NCBI GenBank assembly: GCA_024697025.1
Contig: JAILGH010000012.1
Span: 1 to 64,000, forward strand
Direction: 5' to 3'
DNA length: 64,000 nucleotides
From: Pseudobutyrivibrio sp.
Lineage (GTDB): Bacteria; Bacillota; Clostridia; Lachnospirales; Lachnospiraceae
Shown here: piece by piece, positions 17,551 through 26,421 of the stretch
Layout: each line of letters opens with the position of its first letter
Position numbering within the stretch: the first letter of the stretch is position 1
The notes under the pieces: model-generated
The model's database searches: none
Told to the model about the DNA's origin: nothing
What the model saw: only the letters and a program-made list of their open reading frames with translations
Translations under genes and position numbers: made by a program

Positions 17551-18381
17551 TTAATAATATGGGAACAATTTAAGACGATTATCTCCGCTACGGTTAGGCC
17601 TTTCTAGAGTTACCTCTCCTGAGGCAGCCCATTCAGTACCTCTCACAAGCATTGTGATGAAATTGAATCTATCCAATGCTTCCCAGTGACCAATTGATGT
17701 GACAAACACACGTCCTTTGCCGTATTCGTTTGTCCAAATAACTGGTGTGTATTCATTGACTCCTGGCATGTTTTCAAGCTTGCCCTCTGGAATCTCTACC
17801 GGATGATGTGGTGGTGGGAATCCCGGGATTCTGTAGTTTTCCACGCCATCATATATAGATGCAAGCACGTGCATCTTGGCCTCTGGATGAATGATTAACT
17901 GTGTAAACAAATCATCAAATACATTCATCCACTTGTCGTCAATATCCTTGGTGATAGGATGATTCTTGTCTGTGGTTACCACATAGTGATCATCCTTTGG
18001 ACAGCGCCTGCAGCCCTTATCCATGGCGCAGTAACCGCCAAGCAATTTACGGTATTCATCTGGCCAATCAGGATCAACCCATATGCTTGAATGATAAAAT
18101 ACTACCCCTCTACCCGATGCAACAAAATTAAATAATGCTGACTCACTCTGCTCTCCAAAACGTCGGGCATGATCCGTTGGCCAGGTCTTACCGTCATAAT
18201 TTATGAACAAAGCATCATACGGCTCTAAATACTCTGGAGTGATATTTCTAAACTCCTCTGTAATGACTACGTTAAATCTGCCTGTAGCCTCAAGGAGCTC
18301 TCTCAAACGCTCCTGCATTTTGCGGCCCTGGTGCTCTGCTGTCAACAAGCCTGTTACTAATAAAATATTTAACTCATCCAT
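17551..18381 (-). CDS. ThuA-like domain protein (trehalose-utilization / class I amidotransferase-like fold)
   Basis: A 277-residue protein starting MDELNILLVTGLLTAEHQ at ATG 18381 (AGAGGGG upstream). It has the ThuA pattern: N-terminal beta strand ILLVTG, a YDALFINYDGKTW strand, GRGVVFYHSSIW at the nucleophile-elbow position of amidotransferases but with His-Ser and no Cys, HPITKDID, and a C-terminal EYGKGRVFVTSIGHW strand. ThuA proteins occur in sugar and keto-sugar operons, often with Gfo/Idh/MocA enzymes, and their biochemical role is not settled. It is last in the aldolase / dehydrogenase / MFS operon, 11 bp after the MFS gene. Confidence 0.8.
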   Translation of the reverse strand: MDELNILLVTGLLTAEHQGRKMQERLRELLEATGRFNVVITEEFRNITPEYLEPYDALFINYDGKTWPTDHARRFGEQSESALFNFVASGRGVVFYHSSIWVDPDWPDEYRKLLGGYCAMDKGCRRCPKDDHYVVTTDKNHPITKDIDDKWMNVFDDLFTQLIIHPEAKMHVLASIYDGVENYRIPGFPPPHHPVEIPEGKLENMPGVNEYTPVIWTNEYGKGRVFVTSIGHWEALDRFNFITMLVRGTEWAASGEVTLERPNRSGDNRLKLFPYY

Positions 18382-18392
18382 TATAACCCCTC

Positions 18393-19604
18393 TTACTGCT
18401 TCTCCTTTAAAGACAATGCCAATGGAATTGTTATACCTAAAAGTATCGTAAATACGATATACGCAAATCTTACTTCTCCAAATAAGTTCATGCACATTGC
18501 AATAACAAGAAATGTAAGCTGGCCTCCCATACTTACCAGTGGAAATAGAATTCCATTTACAACCTTAAAATTCTCTCTTCCAAAAACTGATATTTCAAAG
18601 GCTGGCATAAATATCTGGTACAAGGAAATAGATAGTCCAAACATTGGAACTGAAAGATAAACCAAAGGTACTATATTGGTAAAGTTTAAAAGCAAAGAAA
18701 CCATAAACCATATTGCAAGTACCACATATGCTTTTCTTGTGCCAAGTCTGTTTTCAATATTTCCTGCAATAATGCTTCCGATAATACCTGCAACCGCACA
18801 AATAGACATCATAAAGGCTGCCTTTGTTTCGGTGTAGCCGTTGCTTGTGTAACGTACCAGCCACTGTGCCATAAGGCCAGTCTGGGACATGCTGCAAACG
18901 CCACAGATGGCTGCCACTACCCAAAATGATTTAGTCTTTAAAAGCTGTGAAAGAGTAATAGTTGGGACATCAACTTCTGTCGCATGCTCTACAGGAAGGT
19001 TGTCAGGGGTTTCCCCTACTTCCTCTGGATTGTTGTGTACAACCACAAGACATATAGCTGCCACAATCAGACATACGCTACAAAGAGTAAATATACCACC
19101 TGCTATTCCAAACTTTCCTATTATCATATTTAGTACTGATACCATGATAATGGTTGCTGCTGGTGGTCCCATGGAAACAAATCCCATGGCAAGTCCCTTT
19201 TTCTTTGGAAACCAGTTGGCAATTACTGAGTTGGCTCCAAAAAATGAAACCGCCTGACCACAACAGATTGTTCCAAACAAGCCTATTACAAATACCACAA
19301 GGGACTTGGAAGTACCGTACAAAAATACGAAGAATGCTGATAAAACCAAGCCAAGAATTATGGCAAACTTACCACCCTTTTTCTCACATACTTTTCCAAG
19401 GAAAAAGCTTCCAACTACGCTGGTACATCCTGCCACTGTGGCCAGTGTAAGCACCAGACTGTAATCCCATCCATTTGCTGCTGCAAGCTTTGGTAATATT
19501 ACATTTTCAGAATCTGATGTAACGGCATTAGCCAGCAAAAAGAGAAGGAAACATAAGATAACTACTAACCAATGCCTTTTACTAAAATTGTATTTCTGTT
19601 TCAT
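18393..19604 (-). CDS. MFS transporter (oxalate/formate antiporter-like)
   Basis: A 403-residue twelve-helix transporter. ATG at 19604 lies just after the stop of the preceding dehydrogenase gene; a TTG at 19619 would overlap that gene. The N-terminus KRHWLVVILCFLLFLLANAV and the loop WFPKKKGLAMGFVSMG between helices 4 and 5 are characteristic of the OFA branch of MFS, which moves carboxylates and related anions. Its place between a 2-hydroxyacid dehydrogenase and a ThuA-like gene suggests uptake of a sugar acid or export of an acid product. The substrate is not determined. Confidence 0.85.
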   Translation of the reverse strand: MKQKYNFSKRHWLVVILCFLLFLLANAVTSDSENVILPKLAAANGWDYSLVLTLATVAGCTSVVGSFFLGKVCEKKGGKFAIILGLVLSAFFVFLYGTSKSLVVFVIGLFGTICCGQAVSFFGANSVIANWFPKKKGLAMGFVSMGPPAATIIMVSVLNMIIGKFGIAGGIFTLCSVCLIVAAICLVVVHNNPEEVGETPDNLPVEHATEVDVPTITLSQLLKTKSFWVVAAICGVCSMSQTGLMAQWLVRYTSNGYTETKAAFMMSICAVAGIIGSIIAGNIENRLGTRKAYVVLAIWFMVSLLLNFTNIVPLVYLSVPMFGLSISLYQIFMPAFEISVFGRENFKVVNGILFPLVSMGGQLTFLVIAMCMNLFGEVRFAYIVFTILLGITIPLALSLKEKQ

Positions 19605-19606
19605 AA

Positions 19607-20653
19607 CTACTTTGTCCAAACATAAGGTAATTTTTCTCCAGCTAAGTACGCATTTACGTTTTCAGCCATCTTGCGTCCAGACCATCCATCAACATCTGTT
19701 GTAAGACCTGCAAAGTGAGGTGAGCAAAGTACATTTTTCATCTTTAAAAGTGGATGATTAGCTGGTACTGGCTCCTGCCAGTATACATCTACTGCTGCGC
19801 CTGCGATTGTCTTGTTCTCAAGAGCCTCTACAAAATCCTTCTGATCAATAACTGCTGCACGAGCTGTGTTAATAACGAAGGCTGTTGGCTTCATCTTTGA
19901 GAACCAGTCTTTATTTACAATGCCTCTTGTAGATGGAACTACAGGAAGGTGAATGCTGACAATGTCTGACTGAGAAAGCATCTCGTCAAGTGAAACTGCC
20001 TTTGCTCCTGTTGCCTCGATAACAGCTGCATCAAGGTAAGGATCGTAAGCTAAGATTTCCATGCCGAATGCCTTTGCACGACTAGCAACCTCGCGACCGA
20101 TTGCACCATAGCCTGCAAGGCCAAGCTTCTTGCCGTAGAGCTCAAAGCCAATGCCGTAATCTGTGTATGGATGATTCTCATCAAGTGGTCCCCAGATAAC
20201 ATTCTTTACATCTGGAACATCATAAATATCATCCACTGGTGCACCAAGGTGCTCTCCCATAAGAAGCCCTGCAACTGCTCTAGTCATGAAACGAGTTGAT
20301 GCAATCATCATACCCATGCAATACTCAGCTACTGCAACTGCATTTCTACCTGGTGTATATGTAAGCTGGATTCCAGCTGCTTTAAGGGCCTCGTTATCAA
20401 CTGTAACTGGTGTACCCTTGGCAACTCCAATAAACTTCATTCCTGACTCAATCCATGCGTTGATTGTATCTGTGCCGGCGACCTCGTCACCTAATACAAC
20501 GATTTCTGCTCCCATACACTCTTCGCGAGTCATTTCCTCTGTAACGTTACCCTTGCCGTGCTTTAATTCACCGCAGATAGTAACTTCACATTCTTTTTTT
20601 ATCTTTTCAAGCTCCTCTTCTGGAAGAGAAGTACATAATGCTAATTTTTTCAT
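19607..20653 (-). CDS. D-isomer-specific 2-hydroxyacid dehydrogenase
   Basis: A 348-residue NAD-dependent enzyme with the family's split fold. The Rossmann motif GLAGYGAIG is at ~185, followed by Asp in AYDPY (NAD preference). The catalytic Arg is in INTARAAV (~260), the Glu in WQEP (~290) and the His in CSPHFAGL (~312). The N-terminus MKKLALCTSLPEEEL is the substrate-domain start. ATG follows AGGAGG. It interconverts a D-2-hydroxyacid and a 2-keto acid. In this operon (after the aldolase gene, before the MFS gene) it may handle a glycerate-, glyoxylate- or sugar-acid-type intermediate; a SerA role is less likely given context. Confidence 0.86.
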   Translation of the reverse strand: MKKLALCTSLPEEELEKIKKECEVTICGELKHGKGNVTEEMTREECMGAEIVVLGDEVAGTDTINAWIESGMKFIGVAKGTPVTVDNEALKAAGIQLTYTPGRNAVAVAEYCMGMMIASTRFMTRAVAGLLMGEHLGAPVDDIYDVPDVKNVIWGPLDENHPYTDYGIGFELYGKKLGLAGYGAIGREVASRAKAFGMEILAYDPYLDAAVIEATGAKAVSLDEMLSQSDIVSIHLPVVPSTRGIVNKDWFSKMKPTAFVINTARAAVIDQKDFVEALENKTIAGAAVDVYWQEPVPANHPLLKMKNVLCSPHFAGLTTDVDGWSGRKMAENVNAYLAGEKLPYVWTK

Positions 20654-20665
20654 TTTTCCTCCTTG

Positions 20666-21325
20666 CTAAACAGCCTGATCTGCCGCAATTAAATCCTGCA
20701 TTGCCTTTTCTGCTTCTGCTGACATTGGCTCGTAGGTTCCAAGAGTCTTTGCGATAACTGTTGTCTGTGCCATTTCCTCTGTGTAGATTGTTGCATGCAT
20801 TGCCTGCTTCATGCTCTTACCACAAGAGAACATTCCGTGATTCTTGATGAGACATACAAGGCCCTTGCCGCCAAGTGTATTCTTAACCTTGTCTGCGACC
20901 TCGTCAGAACCTGGCATTGTAAAGCTTACGATTCCAATTGGTGTAAACTCACACTGTGGTGGTGTAATTGGTCTAAGCTCTGGATTCTCACCCATGGCGC
21001 AGATTGTTGCGTACATGCTGTGTGTATGAACAGTTGCATTTATCTCTGGGCGATTTCTAAGTACTGCAGTGTGCATTGGAAGCTCTGAAGAAGGCTTGAA
21101 GTTACCTTCTAGCCATTCATTCTTGCCATCCTCGTGCATCTTAACTACTGCTATATCCTCAGCTGACATTCCTGTGTAAGAGATGCCAGATGGTGTTATA
21201 CAACAAATTGTTGGATCCTCAGGTGTTCTCATGCAGATGTTGCCTGAAGTACCATTTATAAGCCCCTTTTCAACAGCCTCAAGAATTGCCTCAAGTACTG
21301 TCTGTCTTGTCTTTTCGTAGTTCAT
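20666..21325 (-). CDS. Class II aldolase, L-fuculose-phosphate aldolase (FucA) family
   Basis: A 219-residue zinc aldolase, the normal length for FucA/AraD. NGTSGNICMR near residue 25 is the phosphate loop, the catalytic Glu is in PSSELPMH (~80), and zinc ligands are the His residues of TVHTHSMY (~98-100) and KNHGMF (~160). Keeping the Glu favours aldolase over the AraD epimerase. It would split a ketose 1-phosphate to DHAP and an aldehyde such as lactaldehyde or glycolaldehyde, which the nearby Fe-alcohol dehydrogenase could reduce. ATG follows AGGAGGG. It is first of a four-gene operon driven from the promoter/operator at 21414-21453. Confidence 0.86.
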   Translation of the reverse strand: MNYEKTRQTVLEAILEAVEKGLINGTSGNICMRTPEDPTICCITPSGISYTGMSAEDIAVVKMHEDGKNEWLEGNFKPSSELPMHTAVLRNRPEINATVHTHSMYATICAMGENPELRPITPPQCEFTPIGIVSFTMPGSDEVADKVKNTLGGKGLVCLIKNHGMFSCGKSMKQAMHATIYTEEMAQTTVIAKTLGTYEPMSAEAEKAMQDLIAADQAV

Positions 21326-21413
21326 TAAAATACCCTCCTATTATTTAGCTTCTGATGTCTTACATCAGTGACTAATAATCTTTAATTTCTATGTAAATCA
21401 TAGCCGCCTGCAC

Positions 21414-21453
21414 TAGCGGAAACAAATTTTCTATTTCCGCTATGTAGCGGCAA
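21414..21453 (-). promoter_or_regulatory. Promoter/operator of the aldolase operon, sharing a 31-bp element with 24757-24787
   Basis: Read on the minus strand, 21453-21423 begins TTGCCGCT, has a six-base variable core, and ends CGGAAATAGAAAATTTG. It matches 24787-24757 at 26 of 31 positions. Within it CCGCTA-TG-TAGCGG (21437-21450) is a palindrome lying between a -35-like TTGCCG and an AT-rich -10 region. A further TAGCGGAAA copy (21414-21422) follows. It lies ~90-130 bp upstream of the aldolase start. This looks like a repressor site inside a promoter. Confidence 0.6.
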
Positions 21454-21515
21454 TTGGTAAAGTTAAGTCCATGCAAATTGTCTGCTGTGATAAACAATCA
21501 ACTAGCCTCTGCTGC

Positions 21516-22664
21516 CTAGAAAGCCTGCTTTAGGATTGAGATGATATCTTCCTTTGTAATGCCCTGGCGTGGGTTAAAGTTTAAAACAGGCTCCTTTAAT
21601 ACATCCTCTGCCAACATATCAAAATCGCTTTCCTTGATTCCCTGCTCAGAAAGAGTCTTGATTCCAAGAGCCTTTGTCATAGCAAGTAATTCCTTAGAAA
21701 GAGCAAGAATATCCTCATCCTCATTTCCTGAAAGAGGAAGATCAATTACTTTTGCAAGCTCTATCATCTCAGCCTTGCAGCTAGGTGCATTAAAGGCGAT
21801 TACATAAGGCAGCACGCAGGCATTTGCCATACCGTGTGGAAGGCCAAAGTGAGCGCTAAGTGTGTGGGCGATGCCGTGTACAAATCCAAGGTTTGCATTA
21901 GAAAATCCGAAGCCTGTAATGATGCAGCCAAGCATCATATTTTCTCTAGCTTCCATATCCTCACCATTTTCCACTGCACGCTGAAGGTACTTATGGAAAA
22001 TCTTTAAGCCCTCAATAGAGTTGTACTTTGTAAGTGGATTTGACATGTTTGAAATATATGATTCCACTGCATGAGTGATTGCATCCATACCAGTTGCCGC
22101 TGTAACAGACTTTGGCATAGTGCGTGTAAACTCTGGGTCCGCAATCACATACGAAGGTGTAATCTTGTTGTCAATCACAACGTATTTACAAACTGCCACT
22201 GTATCTGTAAGGGCAGTTACATTGGTTATCTCACTAGATGTACCAGCAGTTGTTGGAATGGCAATAAGTGGAAGAACGTTATTCTTTACCATGCCGATTC
22301 CACCGTACTGACCGATTGGTCCTTCGTTAGTCATAAGAACATTTACAGCCTTTGCTGAATCAATTGATGAGCCACCACCGATAGCAACAAAGCCCTGAAC
22401 ATCCTCGGCCTTTGCAATTCCGTAAATCTTTTCAATAAGCTCGTTAGATGGATTTGGCTCTACTCCATCAAAAACTGTTACTGTAAGGCCTGAAACCTTG
22501 TTTAATTCCTGTAAAACTTTCTGAGCTATGCCTGCTGCTTTAACTCCTGCATCATAAACAACCATTACTCTATTGAGACCCTCAGCCTCAACTATTCCTG
22601 AAATTGCTTCAACAGCACCCTTTCCAAATACTAAATCTGAATGAACAAAAAAATTATATGCCAT
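21516..22664 (-). CDS. Iron-containing alcohol dehydrogenase (FucO-like)
   Basis: A 382-residue group III (Fe) dehydrogenase. ATG at 22664 has GGAGG eight bases upstream. The NAD-binding GGGSSIDSAK is at ~96. Iron ligands are expected at the Asp/His of MDAITHAVESY (~195-205) and the His residues of FVHGIAHTLSAHFGLPHG (~260-280), all present. In E. coli FucO reduces lactaldehyde made by FucA; here it lies in the same direction between the OYE-like reductase and the aldolase operon. It probably removes the aldehyde product or acts as a general alcohol dehydrogenase. Substrate inferred from context only. Confidence 0.86.
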   Translation of the reverse strand: MAYNFFVHSDLVFGKGAVEAISGIVEAEGLNRVMVVYDAGVKAAGIAQKVLQELNKVSGLTVTVFDGVEPNPSNELIEKIYGIAKAEDVQGFVAIGGGSSIDSAKAVNVLMTNEGPIGQYGGIGMVKNNVLPLIAIPTTAGTSSEITNVTALTDTVAVCKYVVIDNKITPSYVIADPEFTRTMPKSVTAATGMDAITHAVESYISNMSNPLTKYNSIEGLKIFHKYLQRAVENGEDMEARENMMLGCIITGFGFSNANLGFVHGIAHTLSAHFGLPHGMANACVLPYVIAFNAPSCKAEMIELAKVIDLPLSGNEDEDILALSKELLAMTKALGIKTLSEQGIKESDFDMLAEDVLKEPVLNFNPRQGITKEDIISILKQAF

Positions 22665-22712
22665 AAAAACCTCCAACTATGCCTGTTTTGCTAATACTTC
22701 TGCTATCTATTT

Positions 22713-24680
22713 CTATACCCTACGGGCTGCATGATAACCTGCATCCATAGCCTGATAAATCATAGCCACACGGTTGCAATCTCCAATTACGTAATACTCA
22801 TCAACTAAATCACAAAGCTCATCAACCTCTGTAGTTTTAGGTCTAAAGCCAAGAGCACAAACTACGCTATCCGCCTCAACAAGGAAGCTGCCATCGGCAT
22901 TTTCAACCATAACACCCTCTTTGGTGATTTCAGTTACCTTCGTATTTACGAATATTTCTGCACTGTCATAAACATGTGGCATCAAGCCACCTCTGTAGAA
23001 TGAGTTAACCTCCATTGCCACGTCAGGCTTCATTTCTATTATCGCAACCTCATGGCCCTCGGCCTTAAATGAGCAAGCTGCCTCAGCACCTACTAGGCCA
23101 CCACCCATAATTGCCACCTTTTTGCCAAGCTTTTCTGGGTGAAGCTCAGCCTCGATTGCCATGACAACATTGCTGCCATCGATACCTTTAATAGGTGGGC
23201 GAAGCTCGTTTGAGCCGATTGCTACAAACAAAGCATCTGGTGCAGCGTCCTTTACATAGTCTGTAGTAACCTCTGTGTTAAGAACAACCTTTACCCCTGC
23301 CTTTTCAACTCTGCGCTCCATTACCTCACAAAGCTTTTTGATATCCTCCTTGAAAAAGGCTGCTCCTGCTGCATGCAAGTTTCCACCAAGTCTGCTTTCT
23401 TTTTCAACAAGAGTTACATCGTGCCCTCTCTTTGCTGCAGTGATTGCAGCCTCCATACCTGCAGGTCCGCCTCCTGCAACAAGAATCTTCTTTTTAAAGT
23501 CTGGTGCAGGTACGCCATACTTTTCCTCTAGCTGCTGTCCCTGAGTTGGGTTAACAGTACATTTAATCATCTCAAGCTGACCTGTGGCGCCAAAGCACTC
23601 ATAGCATCTTAAGCATGGGCTTATATCGTCTTCCCTGCCCTCAAGAGTCTTCTTTGGCAAGTATGGGTCTGCCACAAGAGCTCTACCTATTTCAACCATG
23701 TCGGCCTGGCCGCTTGCGATTATTTCTTCCATCTGTGCAGGGTCATTTAAAGAGCCCACACATGCAACCGGCTTGCTCACATGCTTTTTAATCTCTGCTG
23801 AAAGATAAACATTTACTCCTCTTGGGAAGAATGAATTTGGATGGGTTCTGCAAAACATTGCAGGGTCCTCATGATTTCCACAAGAGATGTTGAACATATC
23901 AACTTTATCCTCAACTAGCTTTGCAATTTCCACATAATCAGAAAGTGTCAATCCGCCTTCCTGAAAATCATCGCCATTCATTCTAAGTTCAATTGGAAAA
24001 CCAGGTCCAACTGCAGCGCGAACTGCCTCAAGTGTAAGTGTAAGGAATCTCACTCTATTTTCTAATGAACCACCAAACTCATCTGTTCTGTGATTAAATA
24101 GTGGTGACATGAACTGATTGAACAACCAGCCGTGGGCTGCGTGTACCTGAACCATGTCATATCCCACATCCTTACAAAGCTTTGCGGCCTTGCCATAGGA
24201 TTCTATGATTTCATATATAAGCTCCTTTGGCATTTCGTATACGTGACCTGCTGGCATTTCCATTTCGCTAGGGCCGTAAGCCTTGTCCCCAACTCCCACG
24301 TCGCCTCCTACAGAGGCAAGTCCACCGTACATACCACCGTGGGACAACTGAATGTTTGCAAGGCCTCCTGCGTTGTGAATCATACGAGTTGACTCTGTAA
24401 GCCCCTGACGAACACCAAAGGCATCCAGCTGCAGCTGCTTGTTGTGACTCTTTCCTGTCTTGCTGTGTGGAATCGCCTCTCCATATGTAACAACTGCACA
24501 TCCACCCAAAGCTTTTTCCTCAAGATAGGCTGCCATCTCTGGTGTGAACAACCCTTCAGTTGTAATCATGCTTGGGCTTGTTGGTGCTGCTATGATTCTA
24601 TTTTTTAATTTCAAATTTCCTATTCTTATTGATTTAAATAGGTTAGGATATTTATCCTTCCCTGGATATCTTGTTGACAT
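22713..24680 (-). CDS. Old yellow enzyme / 2,4-dienoyl-CoA reductase-type Fe-S flavoprotein (enoate or flavonoid reductase family)
   Basis: A 655-residue three-domain enzyme. ATG at 24680 has AAAGGAGG upstream. Residues ~10-350 are an FMN TIM barrel with the active-site stretch around VHAAHGWLFNQFMSP (179-193). A [4Fe-4S] motif follows at Cys356, 359, 362 and 374 (C-x2-C-x2-C-x11-C; the common spacing is x2-x3-x11). Then come FAD (VAGGGPAGMEAA) and NAD(P) (MGGGLVGAEAA) folds. FadH, clostridial enoate reductase, BaiCD/BaiH and daidzein reductase share this layout. It reduces an activated C=C bond with NAD(P)H. In a polyphenol-glycoside region a phenolic aglycone is a reasonable but unproven substrate. 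It has the shared promoter element at 24757-24787. Confidence 0.85.
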   Translation of the reverse strand: MSTRYPGKDKYPNLFKSIRIGNLKLKNRIIAAPTSPSMITTEGLFTPEMAAYLEEKALGGCAVVTYGEAIPHSKTGKSHNKQLQLDAFGVRQGLTESTRMIHNAGGLANIQLSHGGMYGGLASVGGDVGVGDKAYGPSEMEMPAGHVYEMPKELIYEIIESYGKAAKLCKDVGYDMVQVHAAHGWLFNQFMSPLFNHRTDEFGGSLENRVRFLTLTLEAVRAAVGPGFPIELRMNGDDFQEGGLTLSDYVEIAKLVEDKVDMFNISCGNHEDPAMFCRTHPNSFFPRGVNVYLSAEIKKHVSKPVACVGSLNDPAQMEEIIASGQADMVEIGRALVADPYLPKKTLEGREDDISPCLRCYECFGATGQLEMIKCTVNPTQGQQLEEKYGVPAPDFKKKILVAGGGPAGMEAAITAAKRGHDVTLVEKESRLGGNLHAAGAAFFKEDIKKLCEVMERRVEKAGVKVVLNTEVTTDYVKDAAPDALFVAIGSNELRPPIKGIDGSNVVMAIEAELHPEKLGKKVAIMGGGLVGAEAACSFKAEGHEVAIIEMKPDVAMEVNSFYRGGLMPHVYDSAEIFVNTKVTEITKEGVMVENADGSFLVEADSVVCALGFRPKTTEVDELCDLVDEYYVIGDCNRVAMIYQAMDAGYHAARRV

Positions 24681-24756
24681 ATACTCCTCCTTTAATACCT
24701 CTCCTGTGAGCATCAATTCTTTATGTATTCAATCTACGCCCTACGCTGGTCAGTCT

Positions 24757-24825
24757 CAAATTTTATATTTCCGTTAATAAGCGGCAATCAGCGAAATTGA
24801 ATAGGAAAGTTTAGGATGATAAATT
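24757..24825. promoter_or_regulatory. Divergent promoter region with the shared 31-bp operator, between OYE and kinase genes
   Basis: On the minus strand, 24787-24757 carries the same TTGCCGCT ... CGGAAATA-x-AAAATTTG element as the aldolase promoter and would drive the OYE-like gene. On the plus strand a good promoter, TTGAAT (24797-24802), 17-bp spacer and TAAATT (24820-24825), lies 37 bp before the kinase ATG. The imperfect palindrome CCGTTA-AT-AAGCGG (24771-24784) would allow one regulator to control both directions. Confidence 0.58.
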
Positions 24826-24861
24826 ACAAACTAGGAGAAACTAATTTAGGGAGGTCAGACA

Positions 24862-26421
24862 ATGAACTTGAAAAACTGCTACCTTCTTGGCATTGATTTA
24901 GGAACAACCAATGTTAAAGGTAATATTATGGACGGAGAAGGAAAGCTGATAGCCACAGCTTCCCGAAGCCTAGGAAAGATTTTTCCGGGCCAAAATATGA
25001 TAGAGCAGGATCCGGCTCAGTGGTGGACCAGCACTATCGCTATATTAAAATATATGACTGCTCTCGCAGGGGATGAAGTGGTGGCTAATATTAAGGGTAT
25101 TTCCATCAGCTCACAATGTCCTACACTTTTGCCTCTTGATGCAGATGGCAATCCTGTTCACAACGCAATCATTTATGCCGATGGTCGCTCTGTGGCAGAG
25201 ACTAATGAAGTAACTGAAAAAATAGGTTTTGATAAATTTGTCAGCATTGTTGGCGGTCAGCCAAGTGTGGCATTCCTGCCTGGCAAGCTATTGTGGCTTA
25301 AGAGAAATCTTCCAGAGGAATTTGAGCGCACAGCTACAATTATGCAAGCCAACAGCTACCTTAACTACAAGCTTACAGGGGAGCTTACCATCGATATTGA
25401 TACAGCAAGCCGCACCCAACTGATGAATCTTTCCACATTAAAATGGGCTAAGGAAGTTGGTGATGTAATCGGCGTCAATCTTGATGAGATAATGCCACCT
25501 GTTAAAAACTGCACCGACATAATCGGCTATGTAACAGAAAAGGCCGCCAAAGAAACAGGACTTTGTCCAGGTACTCCTGTTGTAGCAGGCTGCTCTGATG
25601 CCATGGCTTCAATGTATGCAATCGGACTTAGCAAGCTTGGTGATGCCGGAGAAAGTGCTGGTACGTCATCTCTCATTTTTGCAAGTGCACCAAAGGCAAG
25701 TGCCTGCGATGTACCTGTTGTCACACGCCCTGTCGGTCTTGAGACAATGCCATTTGTATACGACGGTCCAATCGGAACAACCGGTGCTGCCATCAGATGG
25801 TATGTTGAGCAGATGGGTGAGGCTGATGTGGCCAGCTCAATCGAGGCAGGCAAAAACATTTACGACTACATGAACAAGGTTGCTTTGACTGTAAAGCCAG
25901 GCGCAGATGGATTGTTCTTTTTCCCTTATATGGCAGGAGGTGAGCGCGCTCCTCTTTGGAATTCCCACGCTAGAGGAATGTTTATCGGCCTCAATCTCAC
26001 CACTGATAGGGCCCATATCATACGTGCAATTTTTGAAGGCACAGCCTTTGCTCTTCGTCATGTAATGGATACCATCAAGGATGCTGGCGGCGTTGCTGAA
26101 AACCTTCGCATCACAGGCGGAGGCTCAAAGAGTATGACCTGGAACAAAATTAAGGCTTCTATGCTTCATATGCCAGTTTATGTGTTGGATGATATTTCAG
26201 GCGATGTGCCTTTTGGAGATATTCTCCTTGCCGGACATGCAGTTGGAATCTACCCTGACTTGTCAGAGGCGGTTAAGAAAATGGTTAAAATCAAAGAAGT
26301 CGTAGAACCAGTTCCTGAATGGGAAGAGGCCTACGACAAGCTTTACAATTATTATATTAGCATGTATCAGCACTTGGACGGAGATTTACAGAAACTACAA
26401 TATACTCTTTCATCCCTTTAA
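24862..26421 (+). CDS. FGGY-family carbohydrate kinase (xylulokinase-like)
   Basis: A 519-residue sugar kinase. The N-terminal phosphate-1 motif is GIDLGTTNVKG (~9-19), an IEQDPAQWW segment follows at ~52, the FGGY domain-2 motif is GTAFALRHVMD (~395), and the adenosine loop is ITGGGSKSMTWNKIKASML (~420-438). Length and motifs fit xylulokinase/AI-2 kinase relatives. It would phosphorylate a ketose or polyol before cleavage by the class II aldolase; no cognate isomerase is in the window. ATG follows GGGAGG. The gene is the only plus-strand member of this region, and its stop overlaps the convergent PRD regulator stop in a shared TTAA. Confidence 0.87.
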   Translation: MNLKNCYLLGIDLGTTNVKGNIMDGEGKLIATASRSLGKIFPGQNMIEQDPAQWWTSTIAILKYMTALAGDEVVANIKGISISSQCPTLLPLDADGNPVHNAIIYADGRSVAETNEVTEKIGFDKFVSIVGGQPSVAFLPGKLLWLKRNLPEEFERTATIMQANSYLNYKLTGELTIDIDTASRTQLMNLSTLKWAKEVGDVIGVNLDEIMPPVKNCTDIIGYVTEKAAKETGLCPGTPVVAGCSDAMASMYAIGLSKLGDAGESAGTSSLIFASAPKASACDVPVVTRPVGLETMPFVYDGPIGTTGAAIRWYVEQMGEADVASSIEAGKNIYDYMNKVALTVKPGADGLFFFPYMAGGERAPLWNSHARGMFIGLNLTTDRAHIIRAIFEGTAFALRHVMDTIKDAGGVAENLRITGGGSKSMTWNKIKASMLHMPVYVLDDISGDVPFGDILLAGHAVGIYPDLSEAVKKMVKIKEVVEPVPEWEEAYDKLYNYYISMYQHLDGDLQKLQYTLSSL

